Positions 31,978-41,102 of a DNA stretch of 41,102 nt are shown one piece after another. A program made the translations under genes and the position numbers. The stretch is from Candidatus Gemmiger avistercoris. GTDB lineage: Bacteria; Bacillota; Clostridia; Oscillospirales; Ruminococcaceae. Every line of letters starts with the position of its first letter. Positions within the stretch are counted from its first letter, which is position 1. The notes below the pieces were generated by a model. That model saw only the letters and a list, made by a program, of their open reading frames with translations, did no database searches and was not told the DNA's origin. The DNA is taken from positions 1 through 41,102 of the forward strand of contig DXBF01000051.1 in assembly GCA_019116705.1 (NCBI GenBank), written 5' to 3'.

Positions 31978-32634
31978 TTACTGCATCCTTTCCTGTTTCA
32001 CTTTATGGTCGATCACATGCCGTTTTTCCAGTTCTTTGGTGATGTCCTCCACCGAGATCCCCAGTTCGATCATCAGCACCATCACATGGTAGGCCAGGTC
32101 GCTGATCTCGTAGACCGTTTCCTCTTTGTCCCGCTTGGCGCCCGCGATGATGACCTCGGTGGATTCCTCCCCCACTTTTTTCAGGATCTTTTCCAGCCCC
32201 TTGTCAAACAGGTAGCTGGTGTAGCTGCCTTCCTGCGGGTCGGTCTTGCGGCCCTCGATCAGTTCATACAGCCCCTGCCAGGTGAACTGTTTGAGTTCGT
32301 CGGACACATACACCGGGTTGAAGAAACAGCTTTCCGCCCCGGTATGGCAGGCCGGGCCGCTCTTGACCACGTCGATGACCAGCGCGTCCTTGTCGCAGTC
32401 CGCCGTGATGGACACCACCCGCTGCACGTTGCCGGAAGTCTCGCCCTTGCGCCAGATCTCCTGCCGGCTGCGGGACCAGAATACCGTACGGCCTTCGGCG
32501 ATGGTCAGGGCCAGCGTCTCGGCATTCATATAGGCCAGCGTCAGCACCTCTTTGGTGTAGTGATCCTGAACGATGGCCGGGATCAGGCCGTGGGAATCAA
32601 AATGAAGGGATTGGGAATTTTGGGTGATCTCCAT
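31978..32634 (-). CDS. hisI: Bifunctional phosphoribosyl-AMP cyclohydrolase / phosphoribosyl-ATP pyrophosphatase
   Basis: 218-residue HisIE fusion covering histidine steps 2 and 3. The HisI half (1-115) has [18 protein letters not shown], the metal-binding DCDKDALV and CHTGAESCF. The HisE half (about 125-215) has [21 protein letters not shown] and the ISDLAYH helix. The ATG at 32634 follows AGGAGG with an 8-base spacer; an ATG at 32652 lies before it without a site. It is separated from hisF by 106 bases that contain a promoter, so hisI-hisK may be expressed independently of the upstream genes. Confidence 0.96.
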   Translation of the reverse strand: MEITQNSQSLHFDSHGLIPAIVQDHYTKEVLTLAYMNAETLALTIAEGRTVFWSRSRQEIWRKGETSGNVQRVVSITADCDKDALVIDVVKSGPACHTGAESCFFNPVYVSDELKQFTWQGLYELIEGRKTDPQEGSYTSYLFDKGLEKILKKVGEESTEVIIAGAKRDKEETVYEISDLAYHVMVLMIELGISVEDITKELEKRHVIDHKVKQERMQ

Positions 32635-32707
32635 CCGAGGAACCTCCTGCATGATGTGATTCTGTGCGCACTGCCCGACGGCAGCCCGCCAGAGAAAAGA
32701 TATTTAT

Positions 32708-32736
32708 AGTGTACCTGTTTTTATACCGTTTGGCAA
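32708..32736 (-). promoter_or_regulatory. Internal promoter before hisI-hisK
   Basis: Minus-strand TTGCCA (32736-32731), a 17-base spacer and TACACT (32713-32708), just past the hisF stop. A small hairpin, CTGCC-GTCG-GGCAG, lies in the following leader. Confidence 0.75.
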
Positions 32737-32740
32737 GGGG

Positions 32741-33499
32741 TCAAAGGCGCATTTCGATACCGTTTTGCCGCAGATAACGCTTGAGCGGGTCGATCTCCAC
32801 CTGTTTGGTGTGGAAAATAGAGGCTGCCAGCCCGGCATCCACCCCCGGATGGTTGCGGAACAGTTCCAGGAAGTCCTCCTTCCGCCCCGCGCCGCCCGAA
32901 GCGATGATGGGCACCGGGCAGCGTGCTGCCACCGCGTCCAGCAGTTCCAGGTCAAATCCCTGTTTAACGCCGTCGGTGTCGATGGAATTGACCACCAGTT
33001 CCCCGGCGCCGTTCTTCACGCCCTGTTCCAGCCAGTCCAGCGCGTCGATGCCGGTGTTCTCCCGCCCGCCTTTGGCGAACAGCATGAAGCGGCCGTCTAC
33101 GCGCTTGATGTCCGCCGAGAGCACCACGCACTGGTCGCCGTATTTGCGGGCGGCCGCCGGGATGATGCCGGGGTCGGCGATGGCCCCCGAGTTGACGCTG
33201 ACCTTGTCGGCCCCGCACTTGAGCACCCGCTCGAAATCTTCCAGCGTGCGGATGCCGCCGCCGACGGTCAGCGGGATGAAGATCTGGCTGGCCACCCGGC
33301 GCAGGATCTCGGTGAACAGGCCGCGGCCTTCCACACTGGCGGTGATGTCATAAAAAACCAGTTCGTCCGCGCCGGAGGCATTGTAGTAGCGGGCCATCTC
33401 GACCGGGTCGGCCATATCCTGCAGCCCCGCAAAGTTGACGCCCTTGACGACGCGGCCATCCTTCACGTCCAGGCAGGGAATGATTCGTTTGGTGATCAT
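32741..33499 (-). CDS. hisF: Imidazole glycerol phosphate synthase, cyclase subunit
   Basis: 252-residue TIM barrel. With HisH it converts PRFAR and ammonia to imidazole glycerol phosphate and AICAR. The catalytic Asp11 (IIPCLDVKDG) and Asp130 (LSADIKR) match the positions in characterised HisF. Phosphate-binding glycine motifs (VGGGIRT, ASGGAGR) are intact. AAGGAGGGGC precedes the ATG. It follows hisA by 12 bases. Length is typical. Confidence 0.98.
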   Translation of the reverse strand: MITKRIIPCLDVKDGRVVKGVNFAGLQDMADPVEMARYYNASGADELVFYDITASVEGRGLFTEILRRVASQIFIPLTVGGGIRTLEDFERVLKCGADKVSVNSGAIADPGIIPAAARKYGDQCVVLSADIKRVDGRFMLFAKGGRENTGIDALDWLEQGVKNGAGELVVNSIDTDGVKQGFDLELLDAVAARCPVPIIASGGAGRKEDFLELFRNHPGVDAGLAASIFHTKQVEIDPLKRYLRQNGIEMRL

Positions 33500-33511
33500 G
33501 GCAGCCCCTCC

Positions 33512-34228
33512 TTACCGCTGATAAAGGCGCACGGCCCGTGCCAGGTCGATGGCGCCGGTGTAGATGGATTTGCCCAGGATCGCCGCGTGGCAGCCCATGG
33601 CCTGCAGTTCCTGCAGTTCCTCCATCCGCGCAATACCGCCCGAAGCGGTGATCTCCACCCCCGGGATCGTCAACAGTTCGCGGTACAGCGCCATATTGGT
33701 GCCCTGCAGCGTGCCGTCGCGGGAAATATCGGTGGCGATGATCGACCGCACGCCGGCCCGGGCGCAGCGGCGGCAGAAATCCACGCCCGATTCCGGCGTA
33801 AGTTCCTTCCAGCCGTTGACCGCCACAAAGCCGTCCTTCATATCCACCCCCACGGCGATGCGCGGCCCGTACTGCCGCGCCATCCGGCGGGTGAATTCAA
33901 AGTCCTTCACGGCGATGGTCCCCAGGATGCAGCGGTCCACCCCCAGCGCCAGGTAGCGCCGGATGCGCGCCTCGTCCCGGATGCCGCCGCCCACCTCGAT
34001 CTTGAGCAGCCCCAGCTTGGCGATGGCCGCGATGGTGTCCAGGTTGGCTGTGGTGTCGTCCTTCGCGCCGTCCAGGTCCACCACATGCAGGTAGCGGGCC
34101 CCGGCCTTCCAGAATTCACGGGCCTGGGCCACCGGGTCGGCGCTGTAGACGGTCATCTTATCGTAATCGCCTTGATACAGGCGCACCGCCTGGCCGCCCC
34201 GCAGGTCGATGGCAGGATACAGTTTCAT
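33512..34228 (-). CDS. hisA: Phosphoribosylformimino-AICAR ribotide isomerase
   Basis: 238-residue TIM barrel that catalyses the Amadori rearrangement of ProFAR to PRFAR. The catalytic Asp8 in YPAIDLRGGQ and Asp129 in VGVDMKDG are present, with the phosphate loops VGGGIRD and ASGGIAR. It sits between hisH and hisF as in most Firmicutes. The ATG has an AAGGAGGG site. No odd features were seen. Confidence 0.98.
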   Translation of the reverse strand: MKLYPAIDLRGGQAVRLYQGDYDKMTVYSADPVAQAREFWKAGARYLHVVDLDGAKDDTTANLDTIAAIAKLGLLKIEVGGGIRDEARIRRYLALGVDRCILGTIAVKDFEFTRRMARQYGPRIAVGVDMKDGFVAVNGWKELTPESGVDFCRRCARAGVRSIIATDISRDGTLQGTNMALYRELLTIPGVEITASGGIARMEELQELQAMGCHAAILGKSIYTGAIDLARAVRLYQR

Positions 34229-34240
34229 GCCGGTCCCTCC

Positions 34241-34858
34241 TTACAATTCCACAAAGGCTTTGAGCAGCCGCAGGCCGGTGTCGCCGGATTTTTCGGGGTG
34301 GAACTGGGTGCCGTACACCAGCCCGCTGCGCACCGCGCCGGTCACCGGGATGCTGTAGTCGCTGACTGCCAGCGTGGAGGCCGCGCAGTCTTTGGCATAG
34401 TAGCTGTGGACGTAGTAGACATATTCCCCGCTGCGGACATAGCGGAACAGCGGGTCTGCCTGCCGGTCCGGCACGATCTGCAGCGCATTCCAGCCGATGT
34501 GGGGCACTTTCAGCGCGGGGTCGCGCAAATCGTCCGCCAGCGGGCAGACCGAACCGGGGATCAGCCCCAGCCCGGTGTGCTCGCCGTACTCATAGCTTTT
34601 TTCAAACAGCAGCTGCATGCCCAGGCAGATGCCCAGCAGCGGCTTGCGGGCGGCTTCTTCCTTGAGGACGGGGATCAACCCGGTGCCTTCCAGTTTGGCC
34701 ATGGCGTCGGCAAAGGCCCCCACGCCGGGCAGCAGGATGTGGCTGGCCGTCCGCAGATCCTGCGCACAGCCGGTAACGCAGACCTCCGCGCCCAGGCTCT
34801 GCACGCTGGACGAAAGGCTGAACAGGTTGCCGACCCCGTAATCCACGATCGCGATCAT
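34241..34858 (-). CDS. hisH: Imidazole glycerol phosphate synthase, glutaminase subunit
   Basis: 205-residue class I glutamine amidotransferase supplying ammonia to HisF. The nucleophile Cys78 is in LLGICLGMQLLFE, the oxyanion region is in LPGVGAF, and the His-Glu pair is in TQFHPEKSG near the C-terminus. It starts IVDYGVGNLFSL, standard for HisH. Only 24 bases separate it from hisC, leaving no room for hisB, which usually lies at this place. Confidence 0.98.
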   Translation of the reverse strand: MIAIVDYGVGNLFSLSSSVQSLGAEVCVTGCAQDLRTASHILLPGVGAFADAMAKLEGTGLIPVLKEEAARKPLLGICLGMQLLFEKSYEYGEHTGLGLIPGSVCPLADDLRDPALKVPHIGWNALQIVPDRQADPLFRYVRSGEYVYYVHSYYAKDCAASTLAVSDYSIPVTGAVRSGLVYGTQFHPEKSGDTGLRLLKAFVEL

Positions 34859-34882
34859 AGTTTTCTCCCCTCCCCTTCCCGG

Positions 34883-35968
34883 TCAGTCCTGCGGCGGCAG
34901 CACGGCGTCCAGCGCTTTCAGCAGGCCCTGCATCTGTTCCGGCGAACCGATGGTGATCCGCAGCCAGTCCGCAAGGCGCGGCGCGTCAAAATGGCGCACC
35001 AGCACGCCCCGGTCTTTCAGGCGGCGGTACAGTTCCCCGCCGGGCAGGCGGGGGCAGCGGGCGAAAACGAAGTTGGCGCTGGAATCCAGCACGGTGAAGC
35101 CCCGCCGGCGCAGGGCGGCTGTGGTCTGCGCCCGGGTGGCGCGGATGGCCGCACAGTTTTGTTCAAAATATGCCCGGTCGGTCAGCGCGGCGATCCCGGC
35201 GGCCTCGGTCATGCGGTTGACGTTGTAGGGGTTCATGCTGTATTTGACCCGTTTCAGGTCGGCAGTCAGGGCCTCCGGCGCCAGACTCAGGCCCAGCCGC
35301 CCGCCCGCCAGACTGCGGGATTTGGAAAAGGTCTGCACCACCATCAGGTTGGCCGGGTCCCCGCGGCGCACAAAGGGTACGCAGCTCTCGCCGCCGAAAT
35401 CCACATAGGCTTCGTCCACGATCACCACGGCGTCCGGGTTGCGGCGGGCGATCTCGGCCAGAGCTTCGGCGGGCAGGGCCAGCCCGGTGGGCGCGTTGGG
35501 GTTGGCGATGACGATGGCCCCCACGTTCCGGCTCTGGTCCAGGCCGTAGTAGTCCGCCGGGTCCAGCGTGAAGTCCTCTTTCAGCGGCAGCACTGCCTGG
35601 GGGATGCCGAACAGCTGGCACCACACAGGGTAGAACCCATAGGTCACGTCGGCAAAGGCCAGCGGGCGGTCCTTGCTGCAGAAGGCGCGGATCGCCAGCA
35701 TCAGGTTCTCGTCGCTGCCGTTGCCGCACAGGATGTTGCCCGGCTGCACGCCGAACCAGCCGGCCGCCGCCCGGACCAGCGCGCCGCTTTCCGGGTCGGA
35801 ATACAGCGCCAGTTTGGCCGCCGCCTGTTCCACGGCCCCGGCCACGCCGGGGGCGGGCGGATAGGGGCTTTCGTTGGTGTTCAATTTGATGTACTGCCGG
35901 TTCTGGGGCTGTTCGCCGGGGGTGTAGGGTTCCAGCGCGGCGAGTTCCGCCGTAAAATAACGGCTCAT
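34883..35968 (-). CDS. hisC: Histidinol-phosphate aminotransferase
   Basis: 361-residue fold-type I PLP enzyme that transfers the amino group from glutamate to imidazole acetol phosphate. The opening has LNTNESPYPP, typical of HisC. The Asp in VIVDEAYVDF binds the PLP ring nitrogen, and Lys216 in QTFSKSRSLAGGRLG forms the Schiff base. Its start overlaps the hisD stop by four bases, so the two are coupled. Confidence 0.97.
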   Translation of the reverse strand: MSRYFTAELAALEPYTPGEQPQNRQYIKLNTNESPYPPAPGVAGAVEQAAAKLALYSDPESGALVRAAAGWFGVQPGNILCGNGSDENLMLAIRAFCSKDRPLAFADVTYGFYPVWCQLFGIPQAVLPLKEDFTLDPADYYGLDQSRNVGAIVIANPNAPTGLALPAEALAEIARRNPDAVVIVDEAYVDFGGESCVPFVRRGDPANLMVVQTFSKSRSLAGGRLGLSLAPEALTADLKRVKYSMNPYNVNRMTEAAGIAALTDRAYFEQNCAAIRATRAQTTAALRRRGFTVLDSSANFVFARCPRLPGGELYRRLKDRGVLVRHFDAPRLADWLRITIGSPEQMQGLLKALDAVLPPQD

Positions 35969-37260
35969 TTTTTCCCCTCCTCAAAGCGGATGGTCACGCT
36001 TTTGGCATGGGCGTGCAGCCCCTCATGCCCGGCAAAGTTGGCGATGCGGTCCTGCACCTTGCCCAGCGCTTCCCGGGTATAGTAGATGAAGCTGGATTTC
36101 TTGACGAAATCATCCACGCTCAACGGGCTGCTGAACCGGGCGGTGCCGCTGGTGGGCAGCGTGTGGTTGGGTCCGGCGAAGTAGTCGCCCAGGGCTTCGG
36201 GCACGTTTTTGCCCAGGAAGATGCTGCCCGCATTCTCGATGCGGCCCAGCACGGCGAAGGGGTCGTCCACACAGATCTCCAGATGTTCCGGCGCGATGAT
36301 GTTCACCGCCTCGATGGCCTTGTCCATATCGGCGGCAATGACGATCTTGCCGTTGGCGTCCACGCTGGCCCGGGCGATGGCCGCACGGGGCAGCTGCGGG
36401 ATCTGCGCCTCCAGTTCCGCCTGCACGGCCAGCGCCAGTTCCCGGCTGTCGGTGACCAGCACCGGGCTGGCCAGCTTGTCGTGTTCGGCCTGGCTGAGCA
36501 GGTCCGCCGCCACCCAGGCGGGGTCACAGGTGCCGTCCGCCAGGACCAGGATCTCGGAAGGTCCGGCGATCATGTCGATGCCCACCTTGCCGAACACCTT
36601 GCGCTTGGCTGTGGCCACATAGATGTTGCCGGGGCCCACGATCTTATCTACGGCGGGCACGCTCTCGGTGCCGTAGGCCAGGGCCGCCACCGCCTGGGCG
36701 CCGCCGGTCTTGAAGATCTGGTCGATGCCCGCGATGGACGCCGCCGCCAGGATGCCCGCGTTGACCTTGCCGCCGGGACCCGCCGGGGTGGTCATGACGA
36801 TCTGCCGCACGCCCGCCACCTTGGCGGGGATCACATCCATCAGCACGGTGGAGGGGTAGGCCGCCGTACCGCCGGGCACATACACGCCCGCCCGCCGGAT
36901 GGGCGTATATTTCTGCCCCAGCACCACGCCGGGACGGTCGGTGAGGATCAGGTCCTTGTGGAGCTGCTGCTCATGGAAATGGCGGATGTTGTCCGCCGCC
37001 ATCTTCAGCGTGGTGATGAATTCCGGGTCCTGCGCCTCCAGTTCCGCGAAGGCTTCCTCGATCTCCTCAGGGGAGACCCGGACCGAGTCGAGTTCGGCAT
37101 GGTCGAACCGGGCCGCATAGTCGATGAGCGCCGCGTCCCCGCGGGCGCGCACGTCCGCGATGATCGCATCGACGGTATCTTCCACGTCCGCCTCGGCGCG
37201 GATGTCGCGGTTCAGGATCTCTTCGGGCTTTACTTCCTCAAAATTGTACAACCGGATCAT
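35965..37260 (-). CDS. hisD: Histidinol dehydrogenase
   Basis: 431-residue NAD- and Zn-dependent enzyme that oxidises L-histidinol twice to histidine, the final pathway step. Characteristic segments are VPGGTAAYPSTVLM, the GPGNIYVATAKR region, AGPSEILVLAD, SQAEHD with zinc and catalytic residues, and GPNHTLPTSGTARFSS near the C-terminus. It is second in the operon and overlaps both hisZG and hisC by four bases. Length matches the family. Confidence 0.98.
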   Translation of the reverse strand: MIRLYNFEEVKPEEILNRDIRAEADVEDTVDAIIADVRARGDAALIDYAARFDHAELDSVRVSPEEIEEAFAELEAQDPEFITTLKMAADNIRHFHEQQLHKDLILTDRPGVVLGQKYTPIRRAGVYVPGGTAAYPSTVLMDVIPAKVAGVRQIVMTTPAGPGGKVNAGILAAASIAGIDQIFKTGGAQAVAALAYGTESVPAVDKIVGPGNIYVATAKRKVFGKVGIDMIAGPSEILVLADGTCDPAWVAADLLSQAEHDKLASPVLVTDSRELALAVQAELEAQIPQLPRAAIARASVDANGKIVIAADMDKAIEAVNIIAPEHLEICVDDPFAVLGRIENAGSIFLGKNVPEALGDYFAGPNHTLPTSGTARFSSPLSVDDFVKKSSFIYYTREALGKVQDRIANFAGHEGLHAHAKSVTIRFEEGKK

Positions 37261-38837
37261 GGGACGAGGGCCTCCTTCATTTTGGTGAGCAGTTCGGTGA
37301 TCTGCGCGTATTTGAATTTGCAGCTGGCCTTGTTGGCGATGAACCGCGCCGAGATCGGCATGAATTCTTCCAGCACGGCCAGGTCGTTCTCCCGCAGGGT
37401 GGTGCCGGTCTCCACGATGTCCACGATCACGTCGGACAGGCCCAGGATGGGCGCCAGTTCGATGGAACCGTTGAGCTTGATGATGTCGATGTCGCGGCCG
37501 CGGCGCTCATAGTGATCCCGGGCGATGTTGACGAATTTGGTAGCCACCCGCAGCGCGCGGCTCTCGTCATCGGTGAAGGTCCGGGGGCCGGCCACGCACA
37601 TGCGGCATTTGCCCAGGCCGGTGTCCAGCAGTTCGTAGACGTCGGCGCCGGACTCTGTCAAAATATCCTTGCCGACGATGCCGATGTCGGCCGCGCCGTG
37701 TTCTACATAGATCGCCACGTCGCTGGGCTTGACCAGGAAGTAGCGCACCCCGGCTTCCGGATTTTCCACCACCAGCTTGCGGGTGGCGTTGTAGTCTTCG
37801 GCAGCGCCGTACCCGGCCTGGGCCAGCAGGCCGTAGGCCTTGTCCCCCAGGCGGCCCTTGGGCAGCGCAATGTTCAGCCAGATCTTGCCGTCCCGGGGCG
37901 ATTCTTCCCCGCTGCGGCCGGTCAGACGTTCCAGTTCGTCCAGATACAGCGCGAACCCGATGGCCCGGGCGCCGGGGGTGAAACGCTGCATCAGGTAGTC
38001 GTACCGGCCGCCCTTGAGCACCGCCCGCGGCGCGCCGGCCACATAGCCGGTAAAGACCAGGCCGTTGTAATACTCCATCTCATCGGCCAGGCTCAGGTCC
38101 AGCTGTGTGCCGCGGCCTTCCTCCCCCAGCCGGTTCTGCAGCGCCTGCAGTTCTTCCAACGCTTCCCGCTGGGCTTCGCAGCGGCAGGCGGCCCGGGCCG
38201 CCGTGATGGTAGCCCCCATCGGGCCGTGCAGCGCCAGCAGGCCGCACAGCGCCTCCGCCGCGCTGCTGTCCAGTCCGGCAGCCAATGCAGCGGCCCGGAG
38301 TTCGTGGGCGTTCTTGCCGTTCAGCAGTTCCAGCAGACGGCCGCGGGCAGAGGCCGGTACTTCCAGCGCGTCCAGCAGGCCGGTGACGAACCCCATGTGG
38401 CTGACTTCCAGCACCGTGGGCACTTCCAGCGCGGCCAGGCTTTCCAGCGCCAGCCGCACCACCTCCGCCTGGGCGGCGGCGTCCACCGCCCCCATACATT
38501 CCAGCCCCATCTGGTGGATGGTCTGGAAGGTGTGGCTCTCCCGGCTGGGGCGGCAGACTTCCTCATGGTAGTAAAAGCGCCGGCACTCGCCGGGGGCGGG
38601 CTGGGCCGTCTTGGCGATGGACAGCGTCACGTCCGGCTTGATGGCCCGCAGCTTGCCGTCCAGGTCGGTAAAGGTGACGACCTGGGAATCCGGCAGAAAG
38701 CGCTGGTACTCCTGGTACAAGGCGTATTCCTCAAAGCGGGAGCAGCGGTACTTGCGGTAGCCCGCCCCCTCATACAGCGCGCGCAGGCGCAGCATGGCCT
38801 GCTCGGCGGCGGTAAAATTTTGCAGTTGGATCTCCAT
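37257..38837 (-). CDS. hisG: HisZ-HisG fusion: ATP phosphoribosyltransferase regulatory and catalytic parts in one protein
   Basis: 526 residues. Residues 1-310 are a HisZ-type histidyl-tRNA-synthetase-like module (YRKYRCSRFEEYALY, KPDVTLSIAK, YYHEEVCR, LKGGRYDYLMQRF). After a linker (GRSGEESPRDG) the short-form HisG begins at about residue 319 (IWLNIALPKGRLG) and ends with the usual KRVET-like region IVDIVETGTTLREN. HisG joins ATP to PRPP in the first committed step; HisZ is needed for short-form HisG activity and histidine feedback. Separate hisZ and hisG genes are usual. No stop or ribosome site separates the parts here, so they form one polypeptide. First gene of the his operon. Confidence 0.93.
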   Translation of the reverse strand: MEIQLQNFTAAEQAMLRLRALYEGAGYRKYRCSRFEEYALYQEYQRFLPDSQVVTFTDLDGKLRAIKPDVTLSIAKTAQPAPGECRRFYYHEEVCRPSRESHTFQTIHQMGLECMGAVDAAAQAEVVRLALESLAALEVPTVLEVSHMGFVTGLLDALEVPASARGRLLELLNGKNAHELRAAALAAGLDSSAAEALCGLLALHGPMGATITAARAACRCEAQREALEELQALQNRLGEEGRGTQLDLSLADEMEYYNGLVFTGYVAGAPRAVLKGGRYDYLMQRFTPGARAIGFALYLDELERLTGRSGEESPRDGKIWLNIALPKGRLGDKAYGLLAQAGYGAAEDYNATRKLVVENPEAGVRYFLVKPSDVAIYVEHGAADIGIVGKDILTESGADVYELLDTGLGKCRMCVAGPRTFTDDESRALRVATKFVNIARDHYERRGRDIDIIKLNGSIELAPILGLSDVIVDIVETGTTLRENDLAVLEEFMPISARFIANKASCKFKYAQITELLTKMKEALVP

Positions 38838-38881
38838 CTTTCATCCTGCCTCTCTGATTCGCAGATTGTTCTGCCGATAGG

Positions 38882-38917
38882 AAAAAGGCGCACCTTTGCC
38901 ATGACAAAGATGCGCCT
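38882..38917 (-). terminator. Terminator-like hairpin directly upstream of the his operon
   Basis: 13-bp stem (38886-38898/38905-38917, one G-T pair) with a 6-base loop, followed on the minus strand by TTTTT. It lies 15 bases after the stop of the anchored acidic protein gene and only 45 bases before the hisZG start. No clear promoter lies in between. Confidence 0.8.
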
Positions 38918-38931
38918 GAAGCGTTTGGTTA

Positions 38932-39318
38932 TCAGCCCTTGCAGCCCTGTTCGTCCCAGTCGCCAAAATCCGCCGGGTCGGCGATCCTGGTCGCGTCGTA
39001 CTTGCCGTCCTCCGTTCTGGGCACTTCCACGGCGCCCAGTTCCACCGGGTTGACATTGGGGGCGTCCTCCGCCGGGGCGGGGTGCGCGGCCACAGGCGGC
39101 TGGTCGGCGGCATCATTTTCCGGGAACGCGGCAGCAGAGGGGGTTTCCTCCACAGGCGCATCGGTTTCGGGCTCGGAAGATGCGGTCTCCGCCTCATCCT
39201 CCGGGCCCACGATATGCTCGTACTCCTCGCTGTGACCATGCTTCTGCAGCACGTACACAGCAGTGCCCACGGCGGCAGCGCCGACAGCCAGACCAAACAG
39301 TTTCTTCAGCAAAGACAT
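38932..39318 (-). CDS. Membrane-anchored acidic protein of unknown function
   Basis: 128 residues, no recognised family. A short basic start (MSLLKKLFG) precedes one hydrophobic helix (about 6-23). A strongly acidic, Pro/Ala/Glu-rich linker follows (about 35-90), then a more ordered end with YDATRIADPADFGDWDE. This looks like a single-pass protein with a disordered stalk. The ATG has GAGGG nearby but no strong site. A near-consensus promoter lies upstream. It sits between the ATPase gene and the his operon; a role in either is not evident. Confidence 0.7.
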   Translation of the reverse strand: MSLLKKLFGLAVGAAAVGTAVYVLQKHGHSEEYEHIVGPEDEAETASSEPETDAPVEETPSAAAFPENDAADQPPVAAHPAPAEDAPNVNPVELGAVEVPRTEDGKYDATRIADPADFGDWDEQGCKG

Positions 39319-39359
39319 CTCAAACCCTCTTTTCTCTTTCCCTGTATGAATATGCAGTT

Positions 39360-39388
39360 AGTATACCACGTTCCGCCGGAAAATACAA
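39360..39388 (-). promoter_or_regulatory. Promoter of the anchored acidic protein gene
   Basis: Minus-strand TTGTAT (39388-39383), a 17-base spacer and TATACT (39365-39360), 42 bases before the start. Confidence 0.78.
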
Positions 39389-39438
39389 GGGCATTGCGTT
39401 TTTTCCCGCTGTTTTTCCTCCGGAACTCCCCGGGGCGC

Positions 39439-39470
39439 AAAAAACGGCATCCCGCAGGATGCCGTTTTTT
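39439..39470 (-). terminator. Terminator of the P-type ATPase gene
   Basis: 8-bp stem CGGCATCC/GGATGCCG (39445-39452/39457-39464) with a 4-base loop. A6 before and T6 after the stem give a T run on both strands; the minus-strand run follows the ATPase stop. Confidence 0.93.
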
Positions 39471-39482
39471 GATCCGTATGCT

Positions 39483-41102
<1,620 letters not shown>

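Noticed and set aside
32765-36082. Long plus-strand frame opposite hisF-hisD
   Set aside because: It covers four conserved his genes in antisense and shows a repetitive low-complexity composition (His/Gln/Gly/Ala rich), typical of a shadow frame.
38838-38931. His attenuator with a His-rich leader peptide
   Set aside because: No short frame with consecutive His codons is visible in the 94-base gap; the hairpin is better read as the terminator of the upstream gene.

Overview
The window is chromosomal DNA of a high-GC, Gram-positive-type Firmicute, most likely a gut Oscillospiraceae/Ruminococcaceae relative (Faecalibacterium, Subdoligranulum or Gemmiger type). The reasons are strong AGGAGG ribosome sites before nearly every gene, dense GC-rich coding, ECF-type vitamin transport, DUF1540 and FeoB-associated small Cys-rich proteins, a split ThrE-type exporter and YfhO. 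No phage, plasmid, CRISPR, rRNA or tRNA sequence was recognised. The placement is inferred from gene content, not from a marker gene.

Layout. 1-10 kb: a hairpin that buries a ribosome site for a gene beyond the left edge; an anchored SGNH hydrolase with a Ser-rich repeat tail (-); an ECF S-component (-) divergent from a PdxR/MocR regulator (+); an SPFH/NfeD membrane pair (-); a glycogen phosphorylase and cytosolic alpha-amylase pair (-). 10-15.2 kb (+): zapA, a U32 family protein, a small membrane protein, dut, maf and mreB, closed by a strong terminator. 15.2-26.95 kb (+): one promoter followed by ten tightly spaced genes. These are legC, ptmE-like, neuB, neuC, two Gfo/Idh/MocA oxidoreductases flanking a DUF2500 gene, neuA-like, yfhO and a two-gene ThrE-type exporter, ending in a terminator. 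27-30.6 kb: a secreted DUF4830 protein (-), then a response regulator, a histidine kinase and a membrane protein with an EF-hand-like loop (+). 30.6-31.1 kb: two divergent Cys-rich mini-proteins. 31.1-38.8 kb (-): a histidine operon, hisZG-hisD-hisC-hisH-hisA-hisF, then an internal promoter, then hisIE-hisK. 38.9-41.1 kb (-): an anchored acidic protein and the C-terminal part of a P-type cation ATPase that runs off the right edge.

How the genes work together. The legC-neuA block encodes most of a legionaminic-acid-type nonulosonate pathway: GDP- or UDP-sugar activation, amination, 2-epimerisation with hydrolysis, condensation with PEP and CMP activation. A multi-pass GT-C-like protein, YfhO, is translationally coupled directly behind the CMP-sugar synthetase, which suggests decoration of a surface polymer. 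The 4,6-dehydratase, the N-acetyltransferase and any conventional glycosyltransferase are missing from the window. The his operon is complete except for hisB, and its first enzyme is a HisZ-HisG fusion.

The best candidate for something under-described is the nonulosonate-YfhO-exporter operon, with its atypical Gfo/Idh/MocA member that lacks the catalytic lysine and its embedded DUF2500 gene. Other points of interest are the HisZ-HisG fusion with missing hisB, terminator-like hairpins placed directly before ribosome sites, and an EF-hand-like loop in a sensor-linked membrane protein.
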